A stretch of DNA of 64,000 nucleotides from JBCCOW01 sp038749105. GTDB taxonomy: Bacteria; Planctomycetota; Phycisphaerae; Phycisphaerales; Phycisphaeraceae. The DNA lies in the NCBI GenBank assembly GCA_038749105.1, contig JBCDIM010000005.1:27753-91752 (forward strand), written 5' to 3'. Position 1 is the first letter of the stretch. Each line of letters begins with the position of its first letter. The notes beneath the pieces are model-generated. The model saw nothing but the letters and a program-made list of their open reading frames with translations. It had not been told where the DNA came from and made no database searches. Shown here piece by piece: positions 55,339 to 64,000 of the stretch. The translations under genes were made by a program, and so were the position numbers.

Positions 55339-55373
55339 CGTCTCTGATTTTTCATTCTCAAGGAGCTCAGGCC

Positions 55374-56102
55374 ATGACCGATTCTGCCCGTCCTACCCCC
55401 CTTAGTGAAGACCAGATCGAACAATACTACCGCGAGGGCTACATCCTGTTGCCCCAGCTCGCCACGCCCGAACGGGTCCAGGCGGTGCTCGAAGAAGCCC
55501 AGAAGTACCCGGTCGAAGCCGGTGGCCGGTGGACCCCACGGATCTTCGATCACGACGATCCGACCAAGGACGCGGCGATGCACACCCTGCTGACCGACCC
55601 CCAGATCGTCGGTGCGGTGGAGCAGGTCTTCGAAGCGACAGCGCGCGTGTACTACGGCATGCTTGCGGTCGTCCCGGCCCAGGGCGGCTCGGGCCTGCAG
55701 TGGCACCAGGACAACCAATACCAACTCATCCTCGGCCGGGCGTTGAACATGTTTGTCGCCGTGAGCGACATCACCCCCGACATGGCAAACCTGTGGGTCG
55801 CCCCGCAGTCACACCGCCAAGGGCTGGTCGCCTCCGACACCGACGAGTTCGGCCACCGCGTCACCCCCGAGCCCGACAACCCGCTGCCGCTGCCCGCTCT
55901 GAAACAGGGCGACGTCTGCCTCTTCGACCGATTTACCCTCCACCGCTCGAAGACCAACACCACCGACCGCCACCGCTACGCCTACGCCGCCCAGTACATG
56001 GAGTTCAACGCCCGCACCGGCAACACCGGACAGAAAGACCCCAAGCGGATGACCGCCGACGAGCTCGCCGCCGCTTGGGAATCCACCGCCGTGAGCGCGT
56101 AG
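55374..56102 (+). CDS. Phytanoyl-CoA dioxygenase family protein (copy 3)
   Basis: A 242-residue Fe(II)/2-oxoglutarate oxygenase. The triad is H111-x-D113 in LQWHQDNQYQ and H190 in FTLHRSKTN, with R201 for 2-oxoglutarate. MANLWVAPQSHRQG is the central block, and KQGDVCLFDR precedes the distal His. ATG 55374 has AAGGAG eight bases upstream. Divergent from AraC. The protein is shorter than copies 1 and 2 and differs in the middle, so the three are not recent duplicates. The 210 bases to the next gene show no feature. Confidence 0.9.
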   Translation: MTDSARPTPLSEDQIEQYYREGYILLPQLATPERVQAVLEEAQKYPVEAGGRWTPRIFDHDDPTKDAAMHTLLTDPQIVGAVEQVFEATARVYYGMLAVVPAQGGSGLQWHQDNQYQLILGRALNMFVAVSDITPDMANLWVAPQSHRQGLVASDTDEFGHRVTPEPDNPLPLPALKQGDVCLFDRFTLHRSKTNTTDRHRYAYAAQYMEFNARTGNTGQKDPKRMTADELAAAWESTAVSA

Positions 56103-56312
56103 CTTCGTCGATCAAACTGCCCTTGATCCACATGGGGCCAACGGCTGAAAAACTCAACCCGATATGGCCTGTCTCGTCGATAGACATCGTCCACGAATCA
56201 CGCAGGCAAGACAACAGCCGGACAGCAAAGACCCACAGCAGCAGCTGGGAATCGCATCACAGCGCGGCTAGACGATAACGCCAGTCACGCGGCAAAAAGC
56301 AGGTGAGCAGCC

Positions 56313-57614
<1,302 letters not shown>

Positions 57615-57758
57615 AGTGGGGCTCGTGTCGGGGTGGGATTGGAGGTGAGAGGGAACTGCGGGCCGGGGAGTGTAACAGAGCACAGCCGCGGTCGATGGGC
57701 TACCGTCTCGGCGTCGCTAGCCCCTCCGCAGCCCGTGTGCTGCCGCACGGCATATCCG

Positions 57759-59087
57759 ATGCCCAACCCCCCGAACATCCTGCTGATTGTTTCAGACGAC
57801 CACCGCCACAGCGCGATGAGCTGCGTGGACGGGCCGCTGGCTGATCCCGTCCAGACGCCTCACCTCGACGCCCTCGCCGCACGCGGGACCCGCATGACCC
57901 ACGCCTACCACGCGGGCTCCTGGTCCGCCGCGGTCTGCATGCCGTCGCGCGCGATGCTCCACAGCGGCCGCGGCCCGTTCGACCTGCCCCGCGACATGGC
58001 GCAGGTCCCCGAGGCCTCGCTCGGCACACCCGCCGGCGACGCCACCCTCGGCGGCCTGCTAGGACAAGCCGGCTACCGCACCCACCACATCGGCAAGTGG
58101 CACAACAACGAGGAGCCGTTCTGCCGGTCGTTCCAGAGCGGCGAGGCCGTGATGATCGGCGGTATGCCGCACGACCACTTCCAGACCCCGATGGAGAATT
58201 GGGACGGGCAGGCGCTCAGCCCGATGTTCCTCTCCAACTGCCACGGCACGGACGTCTTTGCCGAGGCCGCCCGCGCCTTCCTCTACCAGCACGCCAACGC
58301 CGACGACGACCGCCCCTTCTTCCTGAGCCTCGCCTTCACCGCCCCGCACGACCCCCGGGTGACCCACCCCGAGTACCACACCCGCTTCCCGATCGATCAG
58401 ATCGAGCTGCCCCCCAACTTCACCCCCGACCCCGCACTCCGCCCCGATCTGCTACCCATCCGCGACAACCTCAGCCTGACGCTGCCCCGAGACCCCGAGG
58501 CGATGAAGCGCGAGATCGCAGGCTATTACGCCATGGTCGAGCACCTCGATCACGGCATCGGCCGAGTCCTCGATCAGCTGGACACCACCGGCCTCGCCGA
58601 AGACACCCTGGTGATCTACACCGCCGACCACGGCCACGCCGTCGGGCAGCACGGCCTGCTCGCCAAGCAATACTCCTACGACCACAGCCTCCGCGTCCCC
58701 CTCCTCGCCGCCGGGCCCGGCATCCCCAAAGGCCGGACCTGCGACGCCCTCTGCTACCAGCACGACCTGTTCCCCACGCTTCTGCACACCGCGGGCATCA
58801 CCGACACCCCAACCGCTTTCGAAGACCTCACCCCCTGCCTCACCGGCCAACGCGACCACCACCGCCCCTGGGTCGGCTGCTACTACACCGACGAGTGGCG
58901 CACCGTCAGCGATGGCAACACCAAGCTCGTCCAGCGGCTGCTCCCCCACGACCGCGGTTTTACCCGCTTCGACCTTGAAAGAGACCCGTGGGAAACCACA
59001 CCGATCGCCACCGGCCCCGACGACCCACTCCACGCAGCCCTCACCGACTGGCAGCAGTGGTCGGGCGACCCGTTGGGCTCTGCTTAG
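57759..59087 (+). CDS. Sulfatase (type I), copy 2
   Basis: A 442-residue sulfatase. NILLIVSDDHRHSAMSC begins the protein without a signal peptide, and the core C60-M-P-S-R is followed by AMLHSGRGPF. HHIGKWHNN and LVIYTADHGHAVGQHGLLAK carry the remaining metal and sulfate ligands. It differs strongly from the 52.9-kb sulfatase, so they belong to different subfamilies. It is cytoplasmic as predicted. The longer upstream open frame is antisense to enolase. Substrate unknown. Confidence 0.93.
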   Translation: MPNPPNILLIVSDDHRHSAMSCVDGPLADPVQTPHLDALAARGTRMTHAYHAGSWSAAVCMPSRAMLHSGRGPFDLPRDMAQVPEASLGTPAGDATLGGLLGQAGYRTHHIGKWHNNEEPFCRSFQSGEAVMIGGMPHDHFQTPMENWDGQALSPMFLSNCHGTDVFAEAARAFLYQHANADDDRPFFLSLAFTAPHDPRVTHPEYHTRFPIDQIELPPNFTPDPALRPDLLPIRDNLSLTLPRDPEAMKREIAGYYAMVEHLDHGIGRVLDQLDTTGLAEDTLVIYTADHGHAVGQHGLLAKQYSYDHSLRVPLLAAGPGIPKGRTCDALCYQHDLFPTLLHTAGITDTPTAFEDLTPCLTGQRDHHRPWVGCYYTDEWRTVSDGNTKLVQRLLPHDRGFTRFDLERDPWETTPIATGPDDPLHAALTDWQQWSGDPLGSA

Positions 59088-59155
59088 CTCTGGAGGCGGG
59101 CCACACTGGCCCAGGCTGACCGCCCGAAAATCCCTTCACGCACGCCGTGCCTGAA

Positions 59156-60019
59156 TCAGTGCGCCGCATTGTCCGGCTGGGTTGCACACATACACTGAAC
59201 CACAGGCTGAACAGCCGCTTCCTCGGCCGATGGCGTGTAGTTCAAAGCCTGATAGACGAGCAGCCCCAAGGCCACACCCGTGAAGATGCCACCTCCCACC
59301 GTAAACCCATAAGCGAGTCGGTAGACCCTGGTACGCCTACACCGCATACGCATCGAAACCCTTGCAGGCTCGCCCCAACGGTCCCACTTATCACCCCGAC
59401 CGAGCCAACGCTCGTCGAGGTACAGAGAGGCCTCGTTCCAGCGTACACGGATGACATACCCGAGAAGCACCGCTGAAACGCCCAAACTCCCTAAGGAAAG
59501 CAGGCACGAACCGATCGATGCCTTACGAATCGGAAACGTCTGCGACACCTCGACGCCAGGCTGCAACGCATCAAAACCGCTGTCTAACCACGGCAGCAAA
59601 ACCACCAAGTTGATCGCAAAAACAATCGACACCAGGCGCAAACGCGTGCTCGCTTTACTGTCCAAAATGTTGAGGCATTTGGTGAGATATTCAGTCGTCT
59701 CAACCACTGCCTTTTTGATTGAAGCCGACTTTCCATCCGCAGCACCCTTCTCGACGAACACCTTTGCATCGATCCGCTCAAGAACAGCGGGCCAAGGTTC
59801 CGCCGGTTCCCCAGATGGTGCACCGTTTAGTGCGGCACGAATTTGATCCCGCGGGATCTTCCCGCCGTCAATGTAGAACAGGGCGAGATGAACCAATGCT
59901 TCGGTGTGTTTCGTCTCCAGCTGCTTTTTGCGAACCGCACGATTAGCAAACAGCACAAAGCCCTCCCCATTGGGATCTTGGCCTAAGGGCGGTTCCACAC
60001 GCGCGGAAGAAGAGGGCAT
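59156..60019 (-). CDS. Membrane protein of unknown function downstream of rpmH
   Basis: A 287-residue protein with a soluble N-terminal half (helical: RKKQLETKHTEALVHLALFY) and three hydrophobic helices in the C-terminal half (LVSIVFAINLVVLLPWL, LLSLGSLGVSAVLLGYVI, GGGIFTGVALGLLVYQAL). Base composition is noticeably less GC-rich than its neighbours. It occupies the place where rnpA usually follows rpmH. No family recognised. It could be acquired or lineage-specific. Confidence 0.55.
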   Translation of the reverse strand: MPSSSARVEPPLGQDPNGEGFVLFANRAVRKKQLETKHTEALVHLALFYIDGGKIPRDQIRAALNGAPSGEPAEPWPAVLERIDAKVFVEKGAADGKSASIKKAVVETTEYLTKCLNILDSKASTRLRLVSIVFAINLVVLLPWLDSGFDALQPGVEVSQTFPIRKASIGSCLLSLGSLGVSAVLLGYVIRVRWNEASLYLDERWLGRGDKWDRWGEPARVSMRMRCRRTRVYRLAYGFTVGGGIFTGVALGLLVYQALNYTPSAEEAAVQPVVQCMCATQPDNAAH

Positions 60020-60046
60020 CCCGGAAACTCATTGTTCAGAAGATAT

Positions 60047-60196
60047 TTACCAGGACTTGCGGACGTTTACCGACCGGCCCAGACGCCGCTTGCGATTGAT
60101 CATCTTCCGGCCGTTCTTGGTCCTCATCCGGGCCCGGAACCCGAACTTGCGGGCACGCTTGATGTGGCTGCGACGCTTGGGGTAGTGCGTGGTCAT
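60047..60196 (-). CDS. rpmH: 50S ribosomal protein L34
   Basis: A 49-residue basic protein with the L34 core: FGFRARMRTKNGRKMINRKR (about residues 18-37). The N-terminus is MTTHYPKRRSHIKRARK rather than MKRTYQPSxxKR, and the C-terminus is slightly extended (SVNVRKSW). It lies between the unknown membrane protein (28 bases downstream) and the beta-propeller gene. No rnpA follows. Too short to be caught by usual length cut-offs. Confidence 0.95.
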   Translation of the reverse strand: MTTHYPKRRSHIKRARKFGFRARMRTKNGRKMINRKRRLGRSVNVRKSW

Positions 60197-60255
60197 GGCG
60201 GACTCTTGGAGTAGGGGTGGATAGTCGGGTTAGCGGGTGGTCCTGGCGGGTGGGG

Positions 60256-62667
60256 TCAGGGCACCTCGAAAAACACGTTGCGGTACAGGGCGTTGCCCCG
60301 GGCGTCCACAACGCGGAGCGTCAGGACGTGCGGCCCACGGGCCAAGCCCCGAAGGGTAACCGACCACGCCTCTTTTGTCGAGTCCACAATCAGGTCGTCG
60401 GGCACCAGGACCCGGAATTCCTCCTCGCCGTCCAGGCTGTAGGCCAGCGACATCAGCGGCGAGAACGCGTCCGAGGCGACCCCAGACACCGTCAACACCC
60501 GCCCTTCCACCGCATGGCCTACGCCGGTCAGCTCCGGCCGGCCGTTGTCGACCGAAACCACCTCCGAGACCCGCGCCACGCTCCGGGCCATGTCGGGCGG
60601 GTTGTCCGACGCGTCGCTCGCCACCACACGCACCACATACCGGCCGTCGGGCACCCGGCGCGTGTCCCAGTCCACGCTGTCGTCCGTCACGTCCTCCGCC
60701 AGCTTGAGGAACTTCTCCGAGCCGATTGGCCGGTACTCGACGCGATAGGTCAGGCCGTCCCCGTTGGGGTCCTCCGCCTCCCACTCGATCTCGTAGACCG
60801 GGCTGGGGTCATCCCCGGGCGTGGGCGCATCGGGGACCTCGACGGTCAGGGACGAGACCGCCGGCGGCAGGTTCGGTACCACATAGGACAGATCGATGCG
60901 GTCCACCGTCGGCCCATCACCGACCGTGTCGTCGCCCGCCTCGAACGACAATCGGTACTGCAGGAACCGGGCGGGCGGCGCGTCGACCGCGACTTCCTTG
61001 AGCTCCATCCCTTCCACCAAGCCCGCCTCGCCGCCGTCGAGCGTCACCGCGTCGCCCCACTTCGACCAGCCTGCGTGGTCGGGGTCGGCCACGTTGCTCG
61101 ACCGGCTCTGCACCACCACCGACGAACCCGCGGGCAGCCCGGCCCTCACCCGCATCTGCCCCCACAGCGACACCTGGCCCGCGTCCATCACCGGGCTCGT
61201 ATAGACCCCCTCAGCCTCCGGGCCGCCCGCCAGGTACAGCAGCTCCGCGGGGTTCGACCCCCCGGCCAACACACCGACCGAGCCTTCGTCTTCGTCCGGG
61301 AGCACCCCCAGCACCTGCTGTGCCTCGAGCTTCAGCAGTTCCGCAACGGCACGGTTGCCCGACAGCTCAACCCGGTAGACCTGCCCCTCGTCGCCGGTCG
61401 AGACCAAGAGCCGGCCCTGTCCGTCAAACGCCAACGCCAGCATCATCACCGACTCACGGAACGCCTCGGTCACATACCCTTCAGGGCTGATCGCATACAC
61501 GGCATTCCCCGACTTCCGCTCCCGGTCCGACACCGTCCGGGCCCGCGAACGCCTCGGCTCATCGTCTTCAGTCTCCGCGTCATCGGCGTCCACTTTGGGA
61601 CCTTCAAGCCGACCCGACTCCCGTGCGGCGAGCAGCCGTTCACGCAGCAGCTCACGCAGCCGGTCCCGATCCTCCGCCGTCGGTTTCGCCTGCAGCAGTC
61701 CGGGCTGCTCCGTCTCCTGTTCTGCGCCTTGTTCTTCAACCTCAGCCACCGCCGGCTGCTCCGCCGCTTCTGCGTCGGCTTCGGCTTCCGGCTCGGCTGG
61801 CAGCTCTGGCTCCACCGCTTCGAGCTCCATCGGCTCGCCCGCCTCCTCCTCCACCGGATCTTCCAGCCGACCCGGTCGAGACCCGTCGGCGTCCGAAGTG
61901 CCCGCATACAGCGTCCCGTCGGGCCCCAGCAGCAGCGAACCGACTTCCGCCTCGTCCGCGTCGAGCAGCACATACGGATCCCACGCCTCGCCCTCCCCGC
62001 CCGGCGTCAGCCGCACCACCCAGCCGTCCGTGTCGGTGCCCAGGAACACGGCATTGCTACCCCCGGCCAGACACAACACGTTCGCCTGTTCTCCGTCGTA
62101 GATCACCTCGGCCTGACCGTCTTCACCGACCAGGTAGACCCGCCCCTCGATCCCCGTCGCCACCACCAAACCCGCGGTGGTCTCCAGCACATCCCAGACG
62201 TAACGCTCATCGGGAAACTCGGCCACCACTGACCATTCCGCACCGTCAAACCGCTCCAACCGGGTCTTGCCCTGCCCCGATACGCCGGCCAACAAGCCCC
62301 CTTCGGTCGCGCGGATCACAAAGACCTGTTCCTGCTCAGAGTAGGTCTTGACCTCCACCACGACGCCGTCATCAACCTTCCCGACATAACCGACCGGGCC
62401 ACCCGCCACGTACACCGTCTCACCGGCCCGAGCCAGCCCGTACACCACGGACACCGACTCGGGCAGCCCCTCGATCGCTTCCTCACGGCCTGCCAAACGC
62501 AGCCGACCCTTGTCTGTGATCACCACCCCGTCGGGGTCGCCCGGCTCGAAGTCGGCCTCCGCGTCGTGCGTCCACGTCTGCGGCTGGATCGCCCACGCCG
62601 GCTCCCCCAGCACCAACAAGACGCCCACGGCCACGCAACACACCAACCCAACGCTTATCCGATTCAT
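60256..62667 (-). CDS. Large secreted beta-propeller/FN3-type protein
   Basis: An 803-residue protein with a signal peptide (ISVGLVCCVAVGVLLVLGEP, cleavage near AWA). Residues ~50-270 and ~375-480 contain repeated short strands of a beta-propeller (VYGLARAGETVYVAGGPVGY, LLAGVSGQGKTRLERFDGAE, LLLGPDGTLYAGTSDADG). These are interrupted by an acidic Glu/Ala-rich insert (~270-375) with a charged helix. The C-terminal third has FN3-like strands (LPPAVSSLTVEVPDAPTPGD, LTYRVEYRPIGSEKFL). ATG 62667 has AGGA seven bases upstream. It probably forms a unit with the S55-type protein just upstream (72-base gap). Function unknown. Confidence 0.75.
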   Translation of the reverse strand: MNRISVGLVCCVAVGVLLVLGEPAWAIQPQTWTHDAEADFEPGDPDGVVITDKGRLRLAGREEAIEGLPESVSVVYGLARAGETVYVAGGPVGYVGKVDDGVVVEVKTYSEQEQVFVIRATEGGLLAGVSGQGKTRLERFDGAEWSVVAEFPDERYVWDVLETTAGLVVATGIEGRVYLVGEDGQAEVIYDGEQANVLCLAGGSNAVFLGTDTDGWVVRLTPGGEGEAWDPYVLLDADEAEVGSLLLGPDGTLYAGTSDADGSRPGRLEDPVEEEAGEPMELEAVEPELPAEPEAEADAEAAEQPAVAEVEEQGAEQETEQPGLLQAKPTAEDRDRLRELLRERLLAARESGRLEGPKVDADDAETEDDEPRRSRARTVSDRERKSGNAVYAISPEGYVTEAFRESVMMLALAFDGQGRLLVSTGDEGQVYRVELSGNRAVAELLKLEAQQVLGVLPDEDEGSVGVLAGGSNPAELLYLAGGPEAEGVYTSPVMDAGQVSLWGQMRVRAGLPAGSSVVVQSRSSNVADPDHAGWSKWGDAVTLDGGEAGLVEGMELKEVAVDAPPARFLQYRLSFEAGDDTVGDGPTVDRIDLSYVVPNLPPAVSSLTVEVPDAPTPGDDPSPVYEIEWEAEDPNGDGLTYRVEYRPIGSEKFLKLAEDVTDDSVDWDTRRVPDGRYVVRVVASDASDNPPDMARSVARVSEVVSVDNGRPELTGVGHAVEGRVLTVSGVASDAFSPLMSLAYSLDGEEEFRVLVPDDLIVDSTKEAWSVTLRGLARGPHVLTLRVVDARGNALYRNVFFEVP

Positions 62668-62739
62668 CGTGCCGTCCTGCATATGTCCAATCAAGGTCAA
62701 CCCGGCAAACCCGCCTCCATACCCGCCGGCCTACGCGAT

Positions 62740-64000
62740 CTATTCCTCACCCGGCACCCGAACTGTCAAGGGCAGCTCCACAGCCCCCTCGATCATCAGC
62801 CCCGTCTCCAGCGACGCCCACTCCGGCTTCAACACGGGCAAGACGTTCGTCGTCGATGCCCCGCCCAGCACGGTTATACGGCTCCTCGGCAATCCCGGCA
62901 TCTCCGTCCGGCCCACCGCCAAAGAGACTCCCGAGCCCAGCCCGCCATCCCCCCCGCCGTTCGGCAGCACCATCCCCGACAGCTGCGTTGCGGGCATGTT
63001 CCCCACCGTGTCCAACAACTCCAGCACCCCGTCCGTGTCAGAGATGTTCATCAGGTACGGCTTGCCCATGAGCGCAAACTGCATGTACAGGTTCGCCCCG
63101 CCCACCAATACCGACACCTCACCCGAGTTCATGTCGTCCGGGATCGGCACCTCCAACCGGAGCTCACGGGCCGGGCCCTCGGCGGGCTTCACCGTCGCGG
63201 TCAGCCCCACCGTCTCACCAGGCTGCGCCGTCGGCCGATCCAGCGTCGCCGCGATGAGGGTGCCCAGCCGAAGCACCGGCTCGCTCCGCAACCGCACCTC
63301 CGCCGACGCCAATTCAAGCGTCGCCACCGGGTTCATCAACGGCGTCACGATGAACGGCACCAACGCCCCGAACATCTGCCCGTCTCCCATGTTCAACACC
63401 GGCATGGCGACTTGTAGCGTCTGACCATCCGTGAACGTCATCGACAACTCCGTGTGCAGCGTCTGCATCGCCGGCATCGTCTGCACCGTATCGAAGCTCA
63501 TCGATGCTAAGGCCGCCACAATCATCGGTGTCAGCTCTGGGTGATCGACCACCTCATACCGATAGGTCGCGGGCTCCAAACCGGGCTGCTCGACCGTCAC
63601 CGTCACCGGCATCGACCGCCAGACCTTCTCACGCGTCCCCGCCACCGCAAACGCCTCGTCCTGGACCAGGCTCCCCAGCAGCCGGATCGACCCGCTGTTT
63701 TTGAAGCTGATGGTCCGCAGCGACGCGATGAAGTGCACATAGCTGCTGGCGATCGGCAGCGCCACCGGACCCGACCCGAACATCGCATGCCCGAACGCCA
63801 ACACCGTCCCGTCGGGACGCACTTCGGTGACCGTCCCCGCTGCCGATAGGTCCATATCCCCAAACGCCAAGGGGATCGACACCATCGACCCAGGCTCGAG
63901 CTTCGTGTCCAGATCAATCGAGGGCGCCGGCTCCCCTGCCACCAATCCGTTACCCGCCGTCCGTCGACCCGCCCCGCCCCACGCCGGCCCGCCCCCCCCG
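62740..64000 (-). CDS. SpoIVB/S55-type peptidase-domain protein (N-terminal part cut by window)
   Basis: The frame is open to the right edge, so about 420 C-terminal residues are visible and the start lies outside. LEPGSMVSIPLAFGDMDLSA and GTVTEVRPDGTVLAFGHAMF match the core of the SpoIVB peptidase S55 domain. H in AFGHAMF is the conserved catalytic-type His, while the SGSP serine motif, if present, lies upstream of the window. The C-terminal ~250 residues are beta-rich (LELASAEVRLRSEPVL, GETVGLTATVKPAEGPAREL). It likely works in the periplasm with the downstream propeller protein. Confidence 0.8.
   Translation of the reverse strand, partial: GGGGPAWGGAGRRTAGNGLVAGEPAPSIDLDTKLEPGSMVSIPLAFGDMDLSAAGTVTEVRPDGTVLAFGHAMFGSGPVALPIASSYVHFIASLRTISFKNSGSIRLLGSLVQDEAFAVAGTREKVWRSMPVTVTVEQPGLEPATYRYEVVDHPELTPMIVAALASMSFDTVQTMPAMQTLHTELSMTFTDGQTLQVAMPVLNMGDGQMFGALVPFIVTPLMNPVATLELASAEVRLRSEPVLRLGTLIAATLDRPTAQPGETVGLTATVKPAEGPARELRLEVPIPDDMNSGEVSVLVGGANLYMQFALMGKPYLMNISDTDGVLELLDTVGNMPATQLSGMVLPNGGGDGGLGSGVSLAVGRTEMPGLPRSRITVLGGASTTNVLPVLKPEWASLETGLMIEGAVELPLTVRVPGEE

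Noticed and set aside
59097..59112. Terminator after the second sulfatase
   Set aside because: GGGCCA-CAC-TGGCCC forms a hairpin, but no T-run follows it, so I did not call it a terminator.
60217..62232. 671-codon open frame on the + strand
   Set aside because: Antisense to the secreted propeller gene, Arg/His/Pro-rich without motifs.

Overview
The window is a GC-rich, gene-dense bacterial chromosome segment. It has Gram-negative envelope genes (lpxA, a TonB-like protein, ExbD, lipoproteins), two sulfatases, three phytanoyl-CoA-dioxygenase-like (PhyH) enzymes each beside an AraC regulator, a Gfo/Idh/MocA oxidoreductase fused to an aldo/keto reductase, and a SpoIVB/S55-type protein. This mixture fits Planctomycetota, most likely class Phycisphaerae. 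That placement is inferred from gene content, not from a marker phylogeny. I saw no rRNA, tRNA, CRISPR, transposase or prophage. About 58 genes cover nearly all of the sequence. The only gene-free stretch over 300 bases is 35977-36549, which holds a decayed lipoprotein gene.

Layout. 1-2.2 kb: a truncated CobA-HemD fusion, a PilZ protein and a HIT hydrolase. 2.4-8.9 kb: a complete seven-gene Mrp Na+/H+ antiporter operon in which every junction is an ATGA overlap. 9-16.6 kb: rsmG, a VWA protein, a ThuA-like protein, a CPA2 antiporter fused to a PTS EIIA domain, a diguanylate cyclase operon and a deaminase. 16.7-21.6 kb: a secreted TPR protein, the first PhyH/AraC pair, and an ECF sigma / membrane protein / acidic secreted protein operon closed by a strong terminator. 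21.6-26.2 kb: ahcY, a membrane protein resembling GT-C glycosyltransferases, and an ArsR-methyltransferase fusion that may sense S-adenosylhomocysteine. 26.3-31.1 kb: a SPOR-like lipoprotein, ExbD, TonB, lpxA, lipB and a CPBP-like membrane protein. 31.1-37.5 kb: aroB, a DoxX-like protein, guaA, argC, several unknowns and the pseudogene. 37.7-45.6 kb: a DinB-like protein, the second PhyH/AraC pair, a YpdA-like flavoprotein, a four-helix-bundle protein, a secreted unknown, a response regulator whose phospho-acceptor Asp is replaced by Glu, and a secreted EEP-family enzyme. 45.6-48.7 kb: fumC and a membrane-anchored unknown. 48.7-59.1 kb: a catabolic-looking block with the oxidoreductase fusion, two AraC regulators, a serine hydrolase, two sulfatases, the third PhyH and enolase. 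59.1-64 kb: an unknown membrane protein, rpmH (49 aa), a large secreted beta-propeller/FN3 protein and the C-terminal part of an S55-type protein.

How it fits together. Housekeeping genes (haem, rRNA methylation, SAM cycle, GMP, shikimate, arginine, lipoate, glycolysis, TCA) alternate with ion-homeostasis and cell-surface genes and with a recurrent regulatory layout: an AraC-type activator with an N-terminal sensor directly beside, and usually divergent from, a PhyH or oxidoreductase gene. The 48.7-56.1 kb block, with a sulfatase and a serine hydrolase between two such pairs, looks like a small-molecule or sulfated-glycan catabolic locus of unknown substrate. It is the most interesting part of the window.
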